Source: Dioszegia crocea
Taxonomy: Eukaryota > Basidiomycota > Tremellomycetes > Tremellales > Bulleribasidiaceae
DNA length: 64,000 nt
Reading direction: 5' to 3'
Assembly (NCBI GenBank): GCA_001600615.1
Contig: BCKK01000011.1
Span: forward strand, 302,799 to 366,798
Part shown: positions 33,633 to 47,915 of the stretch, in pieces
How positions within the stretch are numbered: the stretch's first letter is position 1
Layout of the letters: every line of letters starts with the position of its first letter
Notes under the pieces: model-generated
Databases searched by the model: none
The model's input: only the letters and a program-made list of their open reading frames with translations
Told to the model about the DNA's origin: nothing
Program-made: the position numbers and the translations under genes

Positions 33633-35815
33633 ATGACTCGCCGATCGACACGTTCAAGCCCTAAGCAGACGTCTCCCGCTCGTTCAATCTCTACTCCATT
33701 GACGTCCTCCTCTGAATCTCTCGACTCTACCACTACCACCCGGTCTCCATCACCTACCCCTACCCCTCCCTGCAATTCCCACATACCGCCATTGAACGAG
33801 CTCCGTCGACGATTGAGCCACTCCCAACCCAATCCCAAAGACTGTGACGCGATGTTCGGCTCGCGCAAGTATGCACCCCTCCCCACTTCGGCCTCGCAGC
33901 AGCGGCGGCGGCCCGGCGGTCTTACCGCCTGGAAACGCTGGGCTTTGATTGGCGCTACCGTCTCCATCTTCCTCCTCCTCGGCTACTCAGTCGCCTCTAA
34001 GCACAAGTCGAATGAGGATTCATGGCCGCACGAGACGTACACCCCCGACCTTGACTCGAAGCCGGGCCACGACATTGACGAAACGGACTACTCTTCCCCT
34101 CCTTTCCGCCCGCCTTCAGTTGGCGTCGGTTCACCCGACGGCGATATGCTGGATGACGACGTGATGCGAATCAAGCCCGTTGGTGATTTGTCAAGTCACA
34201 TCCATGATCACGATGACCCAGAGGATGAGGATGAGTTGTTGGACCTCCCCACAACTACAGCTAAACCCGAGGCGAACCCGCATGATCCTACAGGCGAGGA
34301 AGCGGTGGGTGCGCATGAAGCAGAGCCGGACTTTGCGGATCTTGATGAGGAGCTTGAGGAGGGAGAAGAGGGCAAGGCGGCAGAGGCAGAAGCGGACAAT
34401 GACGGTTTACCAACCTCCTTCGAGACGGATCCGGATCCTACGGATAGCGTAGCTTGCGTCGAGCCATACTCGTCATCTAAACCTATGGTGCAATATGCGC
34501 TTACTATCGATGCTGGCTCGACGGGATCCCGAATCCACGTATACAAATTCAACAATTGCGGACCATCCCCTCAGCTCGAATATGAGACATTCAAATCTGT
34601 CAACCCTGGCTTGTCTGCCTATCCCCGCGATCCCACTGCTGCCGCCGCCTCCCTCGATCCTTTGCTTGACGAAGCCAAACGTGTCGTCCCCCCATCATTA
34701 TGGAGCTGTACCCCCGTCGAAGTCAAAGCTACCGCCGGGCTCCGGTTGCTTGGCTCCGACCTATCCCAGGCGATTCTTGACGAGGTGCGAAATCGTCTCG
34801 AGACGAACTACAAGTTCACCGTAGCTTCGGAAGGGTCGGTGGAGATTATGGAAGGGAAAGACGAGGGGGTGTACGCCTGGATCACGGCGAACTATCTCCT
34901 GAATAAGATCGGAGAGGGCGCGACAAGCGACGAGACGCTGGCAGTGATGGATCTGGGTGGGGCGTCTACCCAGATTGTATTCGAGCCTCGTTTCCTAGCT
35001 GCTGCGGGCAAGTTGGCGGAAGGTGACCACAAATACCAGCTTAAATTCGGCGGCAAGGAGTTTACCCTATATCAACACTCATACCTCGGCTATGGGCTGA
35101 TGCGGGCTCGTCGATCGGTACATAACCTCGTCGCTTTCACCTGGTCTTTCGGCCGAGGGGATGTAGAGTGGGATGAGCTGGATGAGGAGATTATGGTACC
35201 CAATCCATGTCTATCGCATGGCACTACCCGCCGAGTTGAGCTGGATCCCAAGGGGCGGAAATCAGTGAATGTAACTATGCACGGAGGGAATGGGAAGTTT
35301 GAGGCGTGCAGCAAGTTTGTCGAATTGGTCATGGCCAAGGACGCGTGAGTCTACACCTTGTCCAATGTGAAGCTACGACTGACTCTCCTAGAATTTGCGA
35401 AGTCCACCCTTGTTCATTTGACGGGGTATATCAACCCTCCCTACTCGACACATTCCCCAAAGGCCAATTCCTAGCCCTATCATACTTCACCGATCGTATA
35501 AAACCTCTACTATCCCCCGGATCATCCACTTTGACCCTGTCAAGCCTAAAGACAATGGCGCAGGACGTCTGTGCCGGTCCCGCATCCTGGAAGAAACGAT
35601 GGGGCAAGAACAAGCTCGCAATGGAAGAGTTGGAAGATCGGCCAGAATACTGCCTCGATCTGACATTCATGCATGCGCTCTTGGGACTAGGGTATGAGTT
35701 GGCGGCGGAACGAGAGTTGATTGTGGAGAAGAAGTTGAGAGGGGTTGAATTGGGTTGGGCGCTCGGTGCAGGTTTGGCATTGGTGCAGAACGCTAAATTG
35801 ACCTGTACGGCTTAG
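33633..35815 (+). CDS. GDA1: Golgi guanosine diphosphatase Gda1
   Basis: Exons 33633-35344 and 35392-35815 give 711 aa. Type II topology: a Ser/Thr/Pro-rich cytosolic tail, one membrane span at residues about 102-122 (WALIGATVSIFLLLGYSVAS), an acidic stem of about 150 residues, then the GDA1/CD39 domain. Apyrase conserved regions are present: DAGSTGSR, TAGLRLLG, EGVYAWITANYLL and DLGGASTQI. The enzyme turns GDP to GMP in the Golgi lumen so that GDP-mannose can be imported for mannosylation. The start follows a probable leader intron; an in-frame ATG at 33582 is a less likely alternative. The acidic stem is long for the family. Confidence 0.9.
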
Positions 35816-36122
35816 GTAGTGTAGATGGGTTGTGGGGATCTTTTTTCGGATTTAGGTATGGATCGGGGTTCTTGTTGTGATATTTGTGCATTCCAATATC
35901 TAGGTCTAGCTGTGCTGTGACTCTCACTGATAAATCTGTCATCAAGTAGTGGTGTAGTAGAATAGACAGACCGGCGGCGAGGGCCGCCAGGTAGCCTCGT
36001 TAGCTTCCAACGGAAACGCGTCAAAACGCGTCGTCGCGTCGGCGACCCTGCCTGCAATTTCCACTCTGTCATCTCTTACCTATCATCTATCACCTGTACA
36101 ACCCCCAGCGCCCATCTCCACA
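35816..36122. promoter_or_regulatory. MCM5 promoter with two MluI cell-cycle boxes
   Basis: ACGCGT at 36016-36021 and 36026-36031, with a further GTCGCGTCGG just after, 90-107 bp before the MCM5 ATG. MBF-type control of MCM genes is well known in fungi. The same span includes the GDA1 3' UTR. Confidence 0.65.
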
Positions 36123-38910
<2,788 letters not shown>

Positions 38911-39070
38911 GTGGGGCGTGTGAGTAGGGTTTGTATATAGTATGAGTATGTGATTTTGGGTAATCTTGCGTGTGGAATGTATGAGTTCTGAGTGATCGTT
39001 TCGTTTCACATAGTTGAAATATACTATACTGGCATTTGACTCTACAGGACTGAATTATCAAGGGCGCCTT

Positions 39071-39898
39071 CTACTTCTTATCCTCCTCCTTGAAGTTGAG
39101 TGAGATACCGTTGACGCAGTGTCGCTCATCGATCGGATTCCCGAACTTCTCGCCCTTGAACACATGGCCGAGATGTCCTCCACTGCTTGATCAGCATCTC
39201 TTCGCAGTCATAGTGGTCAGAGCACTCACCAGTTGGCACAGACAATCTCGGTTCGGGTCATGAACATTGACTTGTCCTCGTGTCGGACGACAGCGCCGGG
39301 CACAGTATCGTAGAATGCTGGCCAGCCGCAGCCTGAGTTGCTGATATGTCAGCGGCAATTCCGCGTAGAACCTGTTGGCCAAGTCGAAGTAGTTAGACTT
39401 ACAATTTTGTCTTCGAAGTGTACAAGGGAGCATCACATCCTGCGCAGGCTGATTCATGTCAGCTATGCTTGGGACCCATCACAATCGGTTGGACTTACTG
39501 TAAACGCCATCCTTGAAAGTATGATCTAGCGGTGATGATCCGGGTCTCTCGGTGCCCTGCTTCCTCAACACCCTAAACTGAATGATCAGCAGATACTCCG
39601 CCATGAAACGCTTCATCGCCACCAGCAGCCAGCTCAATCTCGCAGGTCTAAGCTCTAGATCTACAAAGACGAAGAGACGTACCTGTTCGGGGCTGAGGAT
39701 AGCCTGCCACTCCGTATCGCTCTTCTTGACGGGGTGATCTGACATTTCTGACTGAGGCTTAGAAGTGGACGATCCAAAGAAACCTGCGAAAGGCAATGTG
39801 ATTCCAGATGCTCTGACGGCTGGGTTGACGCGGGCGCGGGGTACGGAAGATCGAAGCGTGGTGGCGATTTGACGGATCTGAGCGGGTCGGGCGAACAT
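39071..39898 (-). CDS. Methionine-R-sulfoxide reductase (MsrB)
   Basis: Exons (5' to 3') 39683-39898, 39499-39577, 39403-39448, 39230-39340 and 39071-39185 give 188 aa. Two zinc-binding CxxC pairs (CAGC, CANC) and the catalytic cysteine in DERHCVNG are present, with GHLGHVF and GCGWPAFYD blocks. MsrB reduces methionine-R-sulfoxide with thioredoxin. The Arg-rich, acid-free leader MFARPAQIRQIATTLRSSV suggests mitochondrial import. An upstream in-frame ATG at 39958 would add 20 hydrophobic residues and is a possible alternative start. Confidence 0.93.
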
Positions 39899-40337
39899 AT
39901 ATATGACTGATAGGGATGAGAAGATGATTGTAAGCAGTAACCTTGATGGCTTGATCATGTATGAGTAAGTTAGACGAGATGGGTGGAAATCGCGATTGAT
40001 CAGCCAGTGTCGTCATTGTAGTTCCGGGGCACTTGCATACATTTGCCACCCGGATATACCCGGTTCCGAGGGTTCCGGCCAGATCGGGTCCCCGCTTTTC
40101 CTGCCGTAAGGTGATCCCTTTGACATCGTGAGGCCAAGCAAAGGGTGTCACAGTCACACGCTGACATCTACATCTATCACTCATCCCTAGTGATCTAGGC
40201 TGACCTTATCATTCCCTGCCACAGAAACATCAGCCAAACTGGCAGGAATACTCCTGTTCGCGTTAAACTCCCCGGGGGCGACGAGCGGTCCCGTCGTGAG
40301 GGCGCGGCGCGACTCTTCGGGGGGTTCAGGAGGGGGT
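39899..40337. other. Divergent promoter region MsrB / arrestin-like gene
   Basis: About 440 bp. The frame of the arrestin-like ORF is open upstream to about 40220 and follows an acceptor-like CCACAG at 40225, so an upstream 5' exon is possible, but no ATG was found to support it. Confidence 0.4.
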
Positions 40338-43300
40338 ATGATGTCTCGATTGAGATCCCTGGGTTCGGGATCCGGGTCAGGCGATATGGGATGGAGCAGT
40401 GGGAGTGGACCTCAAGCTACGGGCAGTGGAAGCAACGTTGGACCGCGAAGCCCTAGTACGATATCTACCTCGCCTACTTCCCCACCGCCGACATCCCGCC
40501 CTATCGTCCATCGCTCATACTCCACTTCTGGCCCCTCTTCATCTACCCTCCCTTCTTATGTCAACTCATCATCCACCTCATATGTCCCAATCCCGACATA
40601 CGAGTCTGTGCTCAGTGAGACTGCAAACCGGATCCGCGAAATGCGGATTAGCGCTTTGGCCACTGCCAACTATGCGGAATCGTCGGGCGGTGAGCCTGGA
40701 CCAGGACCTACAGGATTGGCAAGAGTGAGGCGGTTGGGCGAGATTGCAGAGTCGGCGATAGATGACGAGAGCGAGGAGGACGATCCGCTCGTTCCCCGCA
40801 TTCGGCGCGGTGCACCTATGCCAAACCTTCGCCCGCTCAGGCGAAATACCTTCAGCGGGACGAGTAGCGAGGCGGATGCTGCGGGTTCAGTCAGGCTAGG
40901 ACCGGAGAGAGAAGGTCCATTGACGCCGCCTGTAGAGGGTCATCATGATGAAGAGGACGGAGCGGATATACGGGATGATGTTCCCGACGAAACACTCCCG
41001 CCTGCTTTGGCAGATGACGATGTTCTTCCCCCACCGTCAACGTCAGATCCCAATCGGCACGGGCTGATCCCGATGGCCAATGGGGAAGGAATGGCAGCTA
41101 CGATTGACCTGCCCGCGCCGCCAGCAAATGCCCTCCCTGCCTACTCTGCGCATTTGGGTCCACAGGAGCTCCGCCTGATCTCCACTGTCCACTTGGACCA
41201 AACCCACCCGGCCTCATCCTTCTTTGCCGCTCTGGCCAATTCGAGCGTCTCGGCCGGTCCTGTCCCGCCTGTCGATCCCCAGCGAGAACAGCCGAGCGAG
41301 TACTCGGTAGGCGGTAAGAAGATGAAGGTGTTTGTGAATAAGGGCGGGATGAGGATGAATCAGACCCATACAGGGCCACTGTATATCAAAGTGGGGCGAG
41401 GAGGGCGGATTGAGGGAAGAGTAGAGATTGGGAAAGTCGACTATGGGATGAGTTTGGAGGTTGCCGTGAGTCCTTATCTGATTCTGCGGTTGGCATGGCT
41501 AATGACTAGATTATCGGATTGGTAAATACCAGTTACTATGTCCGAGGCCAGTATACCCTTATCGACACCCTCCCCCTTGTTCGACGTCTGGCAACTCTCT
41601 ATCCTCCTCCGGCGGATACGACGGGCGTACAGGATCTAGGACCCGAGCCGTTGTTTGGGAACGATACCGCTCCCTCTGGCTCGGGTTCTGGTGTTGCCGA
41701 TCCCGCTGCTGTCCCGGGCTCAGCAGACCCAGCTGTGATTACCACGAGCACCGTCACTACGCCCGCGCCTCTATCCCGTACCATCTCCCGCCCCAATTTC
41801 CTCAAAGCGCGCAAAACAAACCCCAATGCTAAGATCATGAATAAGGATGGCGTCCTCTATCTCACTCAGGGCCAGAGCTTCGAATTCAACCTCGTCATGC
41901 CGAATCAGCACTACCGGGATTCAAACGTCGAGCTGCCGCCTAGTTGTCAGATCTACCAAGTGGGTATGCAAGCTGGGGTAGAGTATGTATTGAGGGTCAA
42001 GATGGGACGTAAGGGTTGGAGGTTGAATGAAACGTAAGTGCAGAGCAACGAACTGTATGCTGACGGGTAGTATTACACTGCCGCTCGTATATGAACCTCG
42101 GGCGTACATCACCCCTCGGCGCTTGAGGGCATTGACGACTGATGACCCCATGAACCCTGGCTGGCGCACTATCAGGCTACACGGCGGGAAACCATCACCC
42201 AAGACCAACCCGACTCCTGCTCAGGGCGAACAACCGCCCGTTGGGCCCGGAGTAGAGGGAACGCTCCTCCTCCCTTCCCCTCCTATCCTATTTATCGCAC
42301 ATGGCCAAGCTCCACCCCCTATCCCCTTTCATCTACACTTCCACTCATCCCTCACTTTACCCCTTTCAACATTTGCCGATCCGCGCGAAAGTAACTTCAT
42401 CATTCGGCTTATGCGCGTTGCGACTTTGAGGATCGGGTCAGAGAAGGAGATTAGGCGTATGGAGATCCCGAGCAAGATTGAAATTTGGCAAGAGGGCGGA
42501 GCGAGAGTTGTGCTCGGTAGCGAAGGGAGTGTGGGGGGTAGTGGAGTCAGCGTGACGGTTGTGGATCCTGGACCGGCGCCGCCGCCTGCGTTCAGTGATC
42601 GAGCGAGAGGAGCGGGGAGTGCTGAGGATGTGGCTGGTGGTACTGCCCAAGGTGAAGAATGGGAGACAGTGCCGGGGAGTGCGAACGAAGAGCAATCCTC
42701 GGTGACTGCTGGTGAGGCAGCGAGCATTGCGGTCAACCCTACTCGCCCGGTCCCTCCGGCCATCAATACCGTTTTGTCCACCCCGACAAGGCCTACCGCA
42801 CTCACGACTCCTACCTCGCCCATCTCCCCTTCGGCCTCAGGCGACAACACGGGCCGCCGCCGCCTTTCCTTCCTACGTCGCCGATCATCTTCCATTGCCA
42901 CCCCGCAAACTCCCCAGGCAGAGCAATCGGGCATATCCCGCATCCTCTCCAACATCCCACCCTCCATTTCGGAATTTGCAGACCCGGGCTCCGCACCCTC
43001 TCCACATACAGCCCCTATCCCCCTCTCATCGACACCCGAACCTACTCCCGAGCCTAGCCTATTCGCTCCGCTTACTAGAGGCGCAACGGACGTTCATCTC
43101 CTTGGCGAACTCACAATCCCGCACAAGATCACAGGGACAGATGTTGTTCGGCGCATGGTGCAGAGTTTCAATACGCCCGATATTGGAATTACATATGTCC
43201 TTGAAGTTGGGATCCAGCCTAAGCGCGGTGCAGTCAAGGAAGCGTTTGAGCATCTGTGGGGTGGAGGTATCGTGGAGGTTGTATTGGGTAATAGGGAGTT

Positions 43301-43355
43301 GGAAGGTGATGGCGAGGCAGAAGGGGTGGATACGGGAGCTGTGAATTTGCTGTAA
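40338..43355 (+). CDS. Alpha-arrestin-like protein
   Basis: Exons 40338-41465, 41510-42033 and 42071-43355 give 978 aa. The first 300 residues are Ser/Gly/Pro-rich and disordered. An arrestin-N-like core follows: GPLYIKVGRGGRIEGRVEIG, FEFNLVMP, and GVEYVLRVKMGRKGWRLNET. A C-terminal beta domain with a long Pro/Ser/Thr insert ends the protein. LPSY (near 40550) and LPAY (near 41135) fit PY-type WW-binding motifs. Arrestin-related adaptors recruit Rsp5-type ubiquitin ligases to membrane cargo. The fold call rests on pattern, not on a profile search. The start could lie further upstream. Confidence 0.6.
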
Positions 43356-43903
43356 GAGTGGGGCTTGGAGGTTGTATCATTCGTGAACCAGCCGGGGGTT
43401 CTAAGGAGTGGGATGTTTGTGTTTGGGTGGCGGTTGTATAGTATCTGAGGATATGGTCGGTATCAGTAATAGTCATTTTGGCAATAATTTTCGGGGAGTC
43501 TGGGTAAGCTGTACACTAGCGAGGAATTTCTAGTATTTGGGAAGGGAAGAACCAGCATGTATGGATGTTTATTGCCCGTTTACGCAGTAGAGCATGGCTC
43601 TTGTGTCGTCGGCCATGGGCTCGTAGCGAGGTGGACTCCCATTCGACAACATCCGCAAAGATCGGCGATAAGTGTAGGTCCGATATGCTTCCGCGTGGCA
43701 TTGACCCTGGGTTGGTTGCCACACTGCCATAACCCCGCCCATGCATTGGCTCTGAGCGGTGTTTCCCGCCATTTGATCCCGTCCTCACCGCCCTCCACCC
43801 AAGCCTAGCCTCTGAGTGATTTTGAGTGAGTGAAGCAGAGCCAGAGCGAACGAGCGCAATAGCAAAGTCTTCATCGCTTCATCTCTCCCCCCTATCCGAC
43901 AAA
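43356..43903. other. Intergenic: arrestin-like 3' UTR and RPL26 promoter
   Basis: About 550 bp with no supportable gene. Overlapping small ORFs on both strands at 43516-43808 have no family likeness. Confidence 0.45.
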
Positions 43904-45095
43904 ATGGCTTCTTCAACTGGTAAGTCTTCCTCCCCTGCCTCCTCTCTATAGCCTCCACGCCCTCTCGTATCGATATCTCGCCTTTTCAACCGTCGGAAAC
44001 GGATACATATTGGTCAACATATCAACTGGCAAGACGACGATTGTTCGACTACGCCTACAACTCAGCTTGGGTACCTGGATGTTGCGGCAGGGGCTTTGAG
44101 GGATATGAGGAGAGTAATGCTGGCAGGGAATGCGAATGCGGAGTTGGATGAGGCGTCGAGATGGGATATGCGGTTGTGTCTGGTATGAGGGACGTATGGG
44201 GCAGCTCGAGCTTTTCGACTACTCGGGAAAGCCTTTCCAAAGCTGGGGATACAGCACCATGCTCGACTCGCTATGCGACACGTCCACGATCCACCTCGAT
44301 GCAGATTGAAACGCTCAATCTCTCGCTTTGACCACGACCATCAAATGCGACCAACCTTACCCCTCCATCCGCACCCACACCCCTACACTAATACTAGAGC
44401 TCAGCTGATACCTCCAGGCCTCGCTTCCGACCGCCGAAAGTCGCGCAAGGCGCACTTCTCCGCCCCCTCCGGCGTCAAGAGGACCATCATGTCTTCGTCC
44501 TTGAGCAAGGAGCTCCGATCGACACACTCTGTGAGTTGCGCGGTGAGACGAGGGACTGGGTCGGAAGGAGAGGAATTACGGATGGATTGAGGCACATCGG
44601 GTGGAGGGTTTTGTATAGAGGGCGATTCGGGTGTCGACAATGGCGGATTGGGAGCAGAGCATCACCCATCGTGATCAACTGCTAATATACCCAGGCTCGA
44701 TCCATGCCCATCCGCAAAGACGACGAAGTCTTGATTGTCCGTGGCAAGTACAAGGGCCGTGAGGGCAAGGTCACCCAGGTAAGTTTTGGCGTCAAGTTCG
44801 GTTATGCGAACCAAGCTTACCCCGTCTTAGGTGTACAGGAAGAAGTGGGTCATCCACGTCGAGCGTGTGCACGTCGAGAAGTCCAACGCCGCCACTGTCC
44901 CTATCGGTATCCACCCCTCCAACGTCGTCATCACATCCCTCAAAGTGAGTTCTTGAGTCTAGCTTAACAGGGGTCAGTTGCTGATGGATTAAGCTCGACA
45001 AAGACCGTAAAGCCATTCTCGAGCGCAAGGGTTCCAAGTCAGCAGGCAAGAAGGAGGACAAGAAGGAGTCTGGGGATGTCGAGATGGTCGAATAG
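43904..45095 (+). CDS. RPL26: 60S ribosomal protein uL24 (L26)
   Basis: Exons 43904-43919, 44418-44530, 44695-44778, 44831-44944 and 44994-45095 give 142 aa, the normal length. The KOW motif is clear in [21 protein letters not shown], followed by [15 protein letters not shown]. It lies near the peptide exit tunnel of the large subunit. The first coding exon has 16 nt. The first intron is 498 nt and the second 164 nt, far longer than the roughly 50-nt introns elsewhere in the window. Confidence 0.96.
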
Positions 45096-45600
45096 ACTAT
45101 GGGATGCACGGGGCTTTTGATTCTTTCCCTTTCACCAGAGTTCGAGGAGTTCGAGATGATCAATTGAAGGGGACTGATTGGATGTCATGTCGGCGATTTA
45201 ACTGGAGATTGGACTGATGGAGAGGGGACGCGATGCGGCGCGTGATCTTCGGCACGGTAGAGACTAGGGGATTGGGTTGGGGTATACCTTGCTGGTGGTA
45301 CATTTCTAACGGACGAGGCTCGGTCGGTACTTGCGCTGTGTACAGAACCTCAAACCCTTCTTGCGGTCGAAATCACTCACCCACTTAATCGCTGTGGTCC
45401 AAATCATGAACGCCGTTCCCGGCAGGGCGGGGTCCAGACGTCGCCAAGACTGCACGATATGCTGACTTGTCACAACGAACTTCGATCCTAGACGGGGATA
45501 CATGGTTGAGACTAACACCAGCAGAAATTGATATCGATTCAGGTACTACGGCAAATAGCGGGATACTACTGAAATAAGCTGGCTAGATCCGGTTCCGTCA
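45096..45600. other. Intergenic: convergent 3' UTRs
   Basis: About 500 bp; no gene or repeat recognised. Confidence 0.4.
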
Positions 45601-46053
45601 TCACATGACTGAGCAACTGCCCTGGAACTCCTCCAGCAATTCTTTCGGCGACGACAACATATCGTCCACCTCCTTGGCGGTCGATGCCATCGAAGCCTCC
45701 GTCTCATTGGTGTGATTGAGGCGATTGAGAACCAGATTCTCGAGACGCTCTCCGATGCTTTCGCTCATGCGAGTCTGGAAAATACCGAATTTCTTGTTGC
45801 CCATTTTCTTCGGTTTCATCCCCCACGCCTCAATCGCCGCCTTGAGAACCGTCATCTCTTCAGCGGAGATGTGGACGGTCCTGTTCGACCCTTGATCCTC
45901 GTCCTCCTTCCACGCCCTCTTGAAATGAATGTCCGAATCAACGCCGGGGAGCCTCACTGTCCAAAGGATCGCGTCCTGAGTGCAGCCTTCCGTGACCAGC
46001 GAGGCCACCCCGCCGTTCGAGTAAGAGGCGCCAGTGAAAGTATGTTTCGCCAT
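45601..46053 (-). CDS. Small intronless protein with CaaX-like C-terminus
   Basis: 150 aa, intronless. The start at MAKHTFTGASYS is preferred over an upstream ATG at 46194, since the added stretch is Ser/His-rich leader-like sequence. The protein is soluble and charged, with two likely helical halves. It ends GSCSVM, and CSVM fits a CaaX box for farnesylation. Weak similarity by eye to the next minus-strand gene (46579-47046) around D-x-I-x-W-T ... V-x-I-x-A ... suggests a diverged tandem pair. An ACGCGT box lies at 46229-46234 upstream. No family recognised. Confidence 0.55.
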   Translation of the reverse strand: MAKHTFTGASYSNGGVASLVTEGCTQDAILWTVRLPGVDSDIHFKRAWKEDEDQGSNRTVHISAEEMTVLKAAIEAWGMKPKKMGNKKFGIFQTRMSESIGERLENLVLNRLNHTNETEASMASTAKEVDDMLSSPKELLEEFQGSCSVM

Positions 46054-46578
46054 GATGATGTGTATAGGTGGTATGTGTGATTTTGTGTGTGTGTGGCACG
46101 AGCTTGCAAACGAGGAGAGGAAGGAGTAGATCGAGTGTGATGTAGAAGAGGACGAAGGGGATACAAGTGGGGTCCAGCTCAACTCTTTCGCCACCGGTAC
46201 GACCCGCTCTGCCCTCTGGACCCCTCAAACGCGTCACGACCCTGCATTGCTTTCATGCCCGACCCTGTGTGGCCATAAAGGATGACGGCAGGCACGACTA
46301 GATTCGCCATGGCCGGCCTTTCGTCGTATTGCCGCTGTGGCGATTCTGATCATTTGTCTCATACAATGCGCAGGCCTTGGAAGGTCAAGCTGAAGCACGA
46401 GTGCAGGGATAAGTCTATGTGATCTGTGATTTGTTGGCACATCAGGATTGGAGTTTTCACGGGTTTGAATTTCAGGTCGAGGCTGCTGTCATTCATCCTA
46501 GGGCACCAAAACGGATACCCTCAGCCGGGGACGCCGCCATGTTTCAATGAAGCCATGTATTCATAGAGTACATGCACT
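46054..46578. other. Intergenic region with one ACGCGT box
   Basis: About 525 bp. ACGCGT at 46229-46234 is 176 bp upstream of the CaaX-type gene. Nothing else recognised. Confidence 0.4.
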
Positions 46579-47046
46579 TTATTGGGACTTGCCGAACCTG
46601 AGACTCAGTGGCCACACGTAGATTGATTTGTAGCATCGCATGAGTGTGCAGTCCTTATCATGCAGCCCATCGGCCTCACGCTCCGCAGACCAGCTCACCC
46701 GCAAGTCTTCAAACAGCTTGCGTACTGTCTCCTCGGTCATTTCTTGCGAGACCAAGGTAGGGTGGAGATGTCGAGTGATCAGCGCCTCACCTGCCTCGCG
46801 GCAGGTTCCCAGGATCAGAGGAGTCAAGTTCGCATTCGACGGTTGCTTGGACTTCGCTTCCCAGTGTTTGAACATGATCATGCAGCGGGCGTCAATGGCG
46901 ACGGTCCCACCATTGGGACCCTCGCCCTGCCTCGACCGCCTCTTGGTGGTATAGGACTCCTGACTGTTCTCATCGCTGACTAGTGTCCAAATGACATCTC
47001 GCCCAGTGCCTGGAAAGGTATTGTGGAATTTGTACTCCGTCGACAT
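46579..47046 (-). CDS. Small intronless protein, unrecognised
   Basis: 155 aa, intronless, minus strand. It starts MSTEYKFHNTFPGTGRDVIW and contains a basic KRRSRQGEGPNGG segment and a helical C-terminal half. No signal peptide, membrane span or known motif. It shares length, orientation and a faint residue pattern with the 45601-46053 gene, which suggests a small lineage-specific family. The G at the 5' context and the preceding C/T-rich leader are compatible with expression. Confidence 0.5.
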   Translation of the reverse strand: MSTEYKFHNTFPGTGRDVIWTLVSDENSQESYTTKRRSRQGEGPNGGTVAIDARCMIMFKHWEAKSKQPSNANLTPLILGTCREAGEALITRHLHPTLVSQEMTEETVRKLFEDLRVSWSAEREADGLHDKDCTLMRCYKSIYVWPLSLRFGKSQ

Positions 47047-47915
47047 GATGGTTGTTGAGTGGTGGATGTGAAATTGGATGTTGAAGATGAGTGAGTATCG
47101 GTGAGGATAGTTATTCGGATGTCGGTGATTGCAAAAAATGTGAACGAGTGTGATGTATAGATCAGGAAGATAGACGGATCGAATACGCTGGGGTCCCAGC
47201 TTGTACCCCTTCGCGATTCACAAAACCCCTTGCCGTTTCGACCCTCGAGCGTGTATCTCGACCGCCCAAACTTGTCGCACCTTTCCATTCCTTACATGTC
47301 CGGTCCTTGAAACGTGATGCGTGATCCGCAAAGGATTGTGCAAAGCCGTTCGAGTCAGACTGCACCACCTGCCCCTTGTATTCAGACCTGCAGAACGGAC
47401 ACATCTCACAATCCGAGGAGCGGTGGTTTGCAGGTCGATTTTGAAACGTCCCTGAAACTCTCCCTAGCCATCACGCGTGAGCACTCAGGACCTAGGTTGT
47501 TGGATATTGACATCGCCCGCGCATCTTCACCGAACCGTCTTGCGGAGTGGTGAATGTGAGTCTGTGAGCTCTTAACAGCGATCTGTCGAGGCCGTAAATC
47601 AGCGTCAAAATCAGTCCTATCTGTCAGCTGGGCAGTAAGTCGTCAGTTCCAGCATAGCTCAATAGTCAGTGCGGATCGCGGGGACCCTTCACATACTAAC
47701 CGCTACATGCATACAATGTTCAACATTTTGACCAGAGCTGAGCTTCACAGTACGCCCCCTGACCTCAGATCCCAATTTTCTCAAAATCCCAAGATGTCCA
47801 ATTTGCCCAAAACGTCTTTGAGATGTCTCCACTCTGATCGTCCTCCCCCTTCGTGTTATTCAGATGATCGGATCGCCCCTTTCCAATGCTCATACCTCCC
47901 TTGCCGACATTGACT
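47047..47915. other. Intergenic region, possible gene remnants
   Basis: About 870 bp. The minus strand has an 80-codon ORF beginning MCPFCRSEYKGQ at 47404, with a CxxC pair, but no splice partner or family could be found. Confidence 0.4.

Noticed and set aside
42329..43344. Long ORFs on both strands over the arrestin-like gene
   Set aside because: They overlap the spliced gene in other frames, follow its GC-biased codon positions, and have no family likeness.
47300..47380. tRNA gene suggested by GTTCGAGTC
   Set aside because: No A box, no acceptor stem and no cloverleaf could be folded by eye.
47162..47404. Minus-strand ORF starting MCPFCRSEYKGQ, possible zinc protein
   Set aside because: Only one CxxC pair, no second zinc pair, no splice partner and no recognisable domain.
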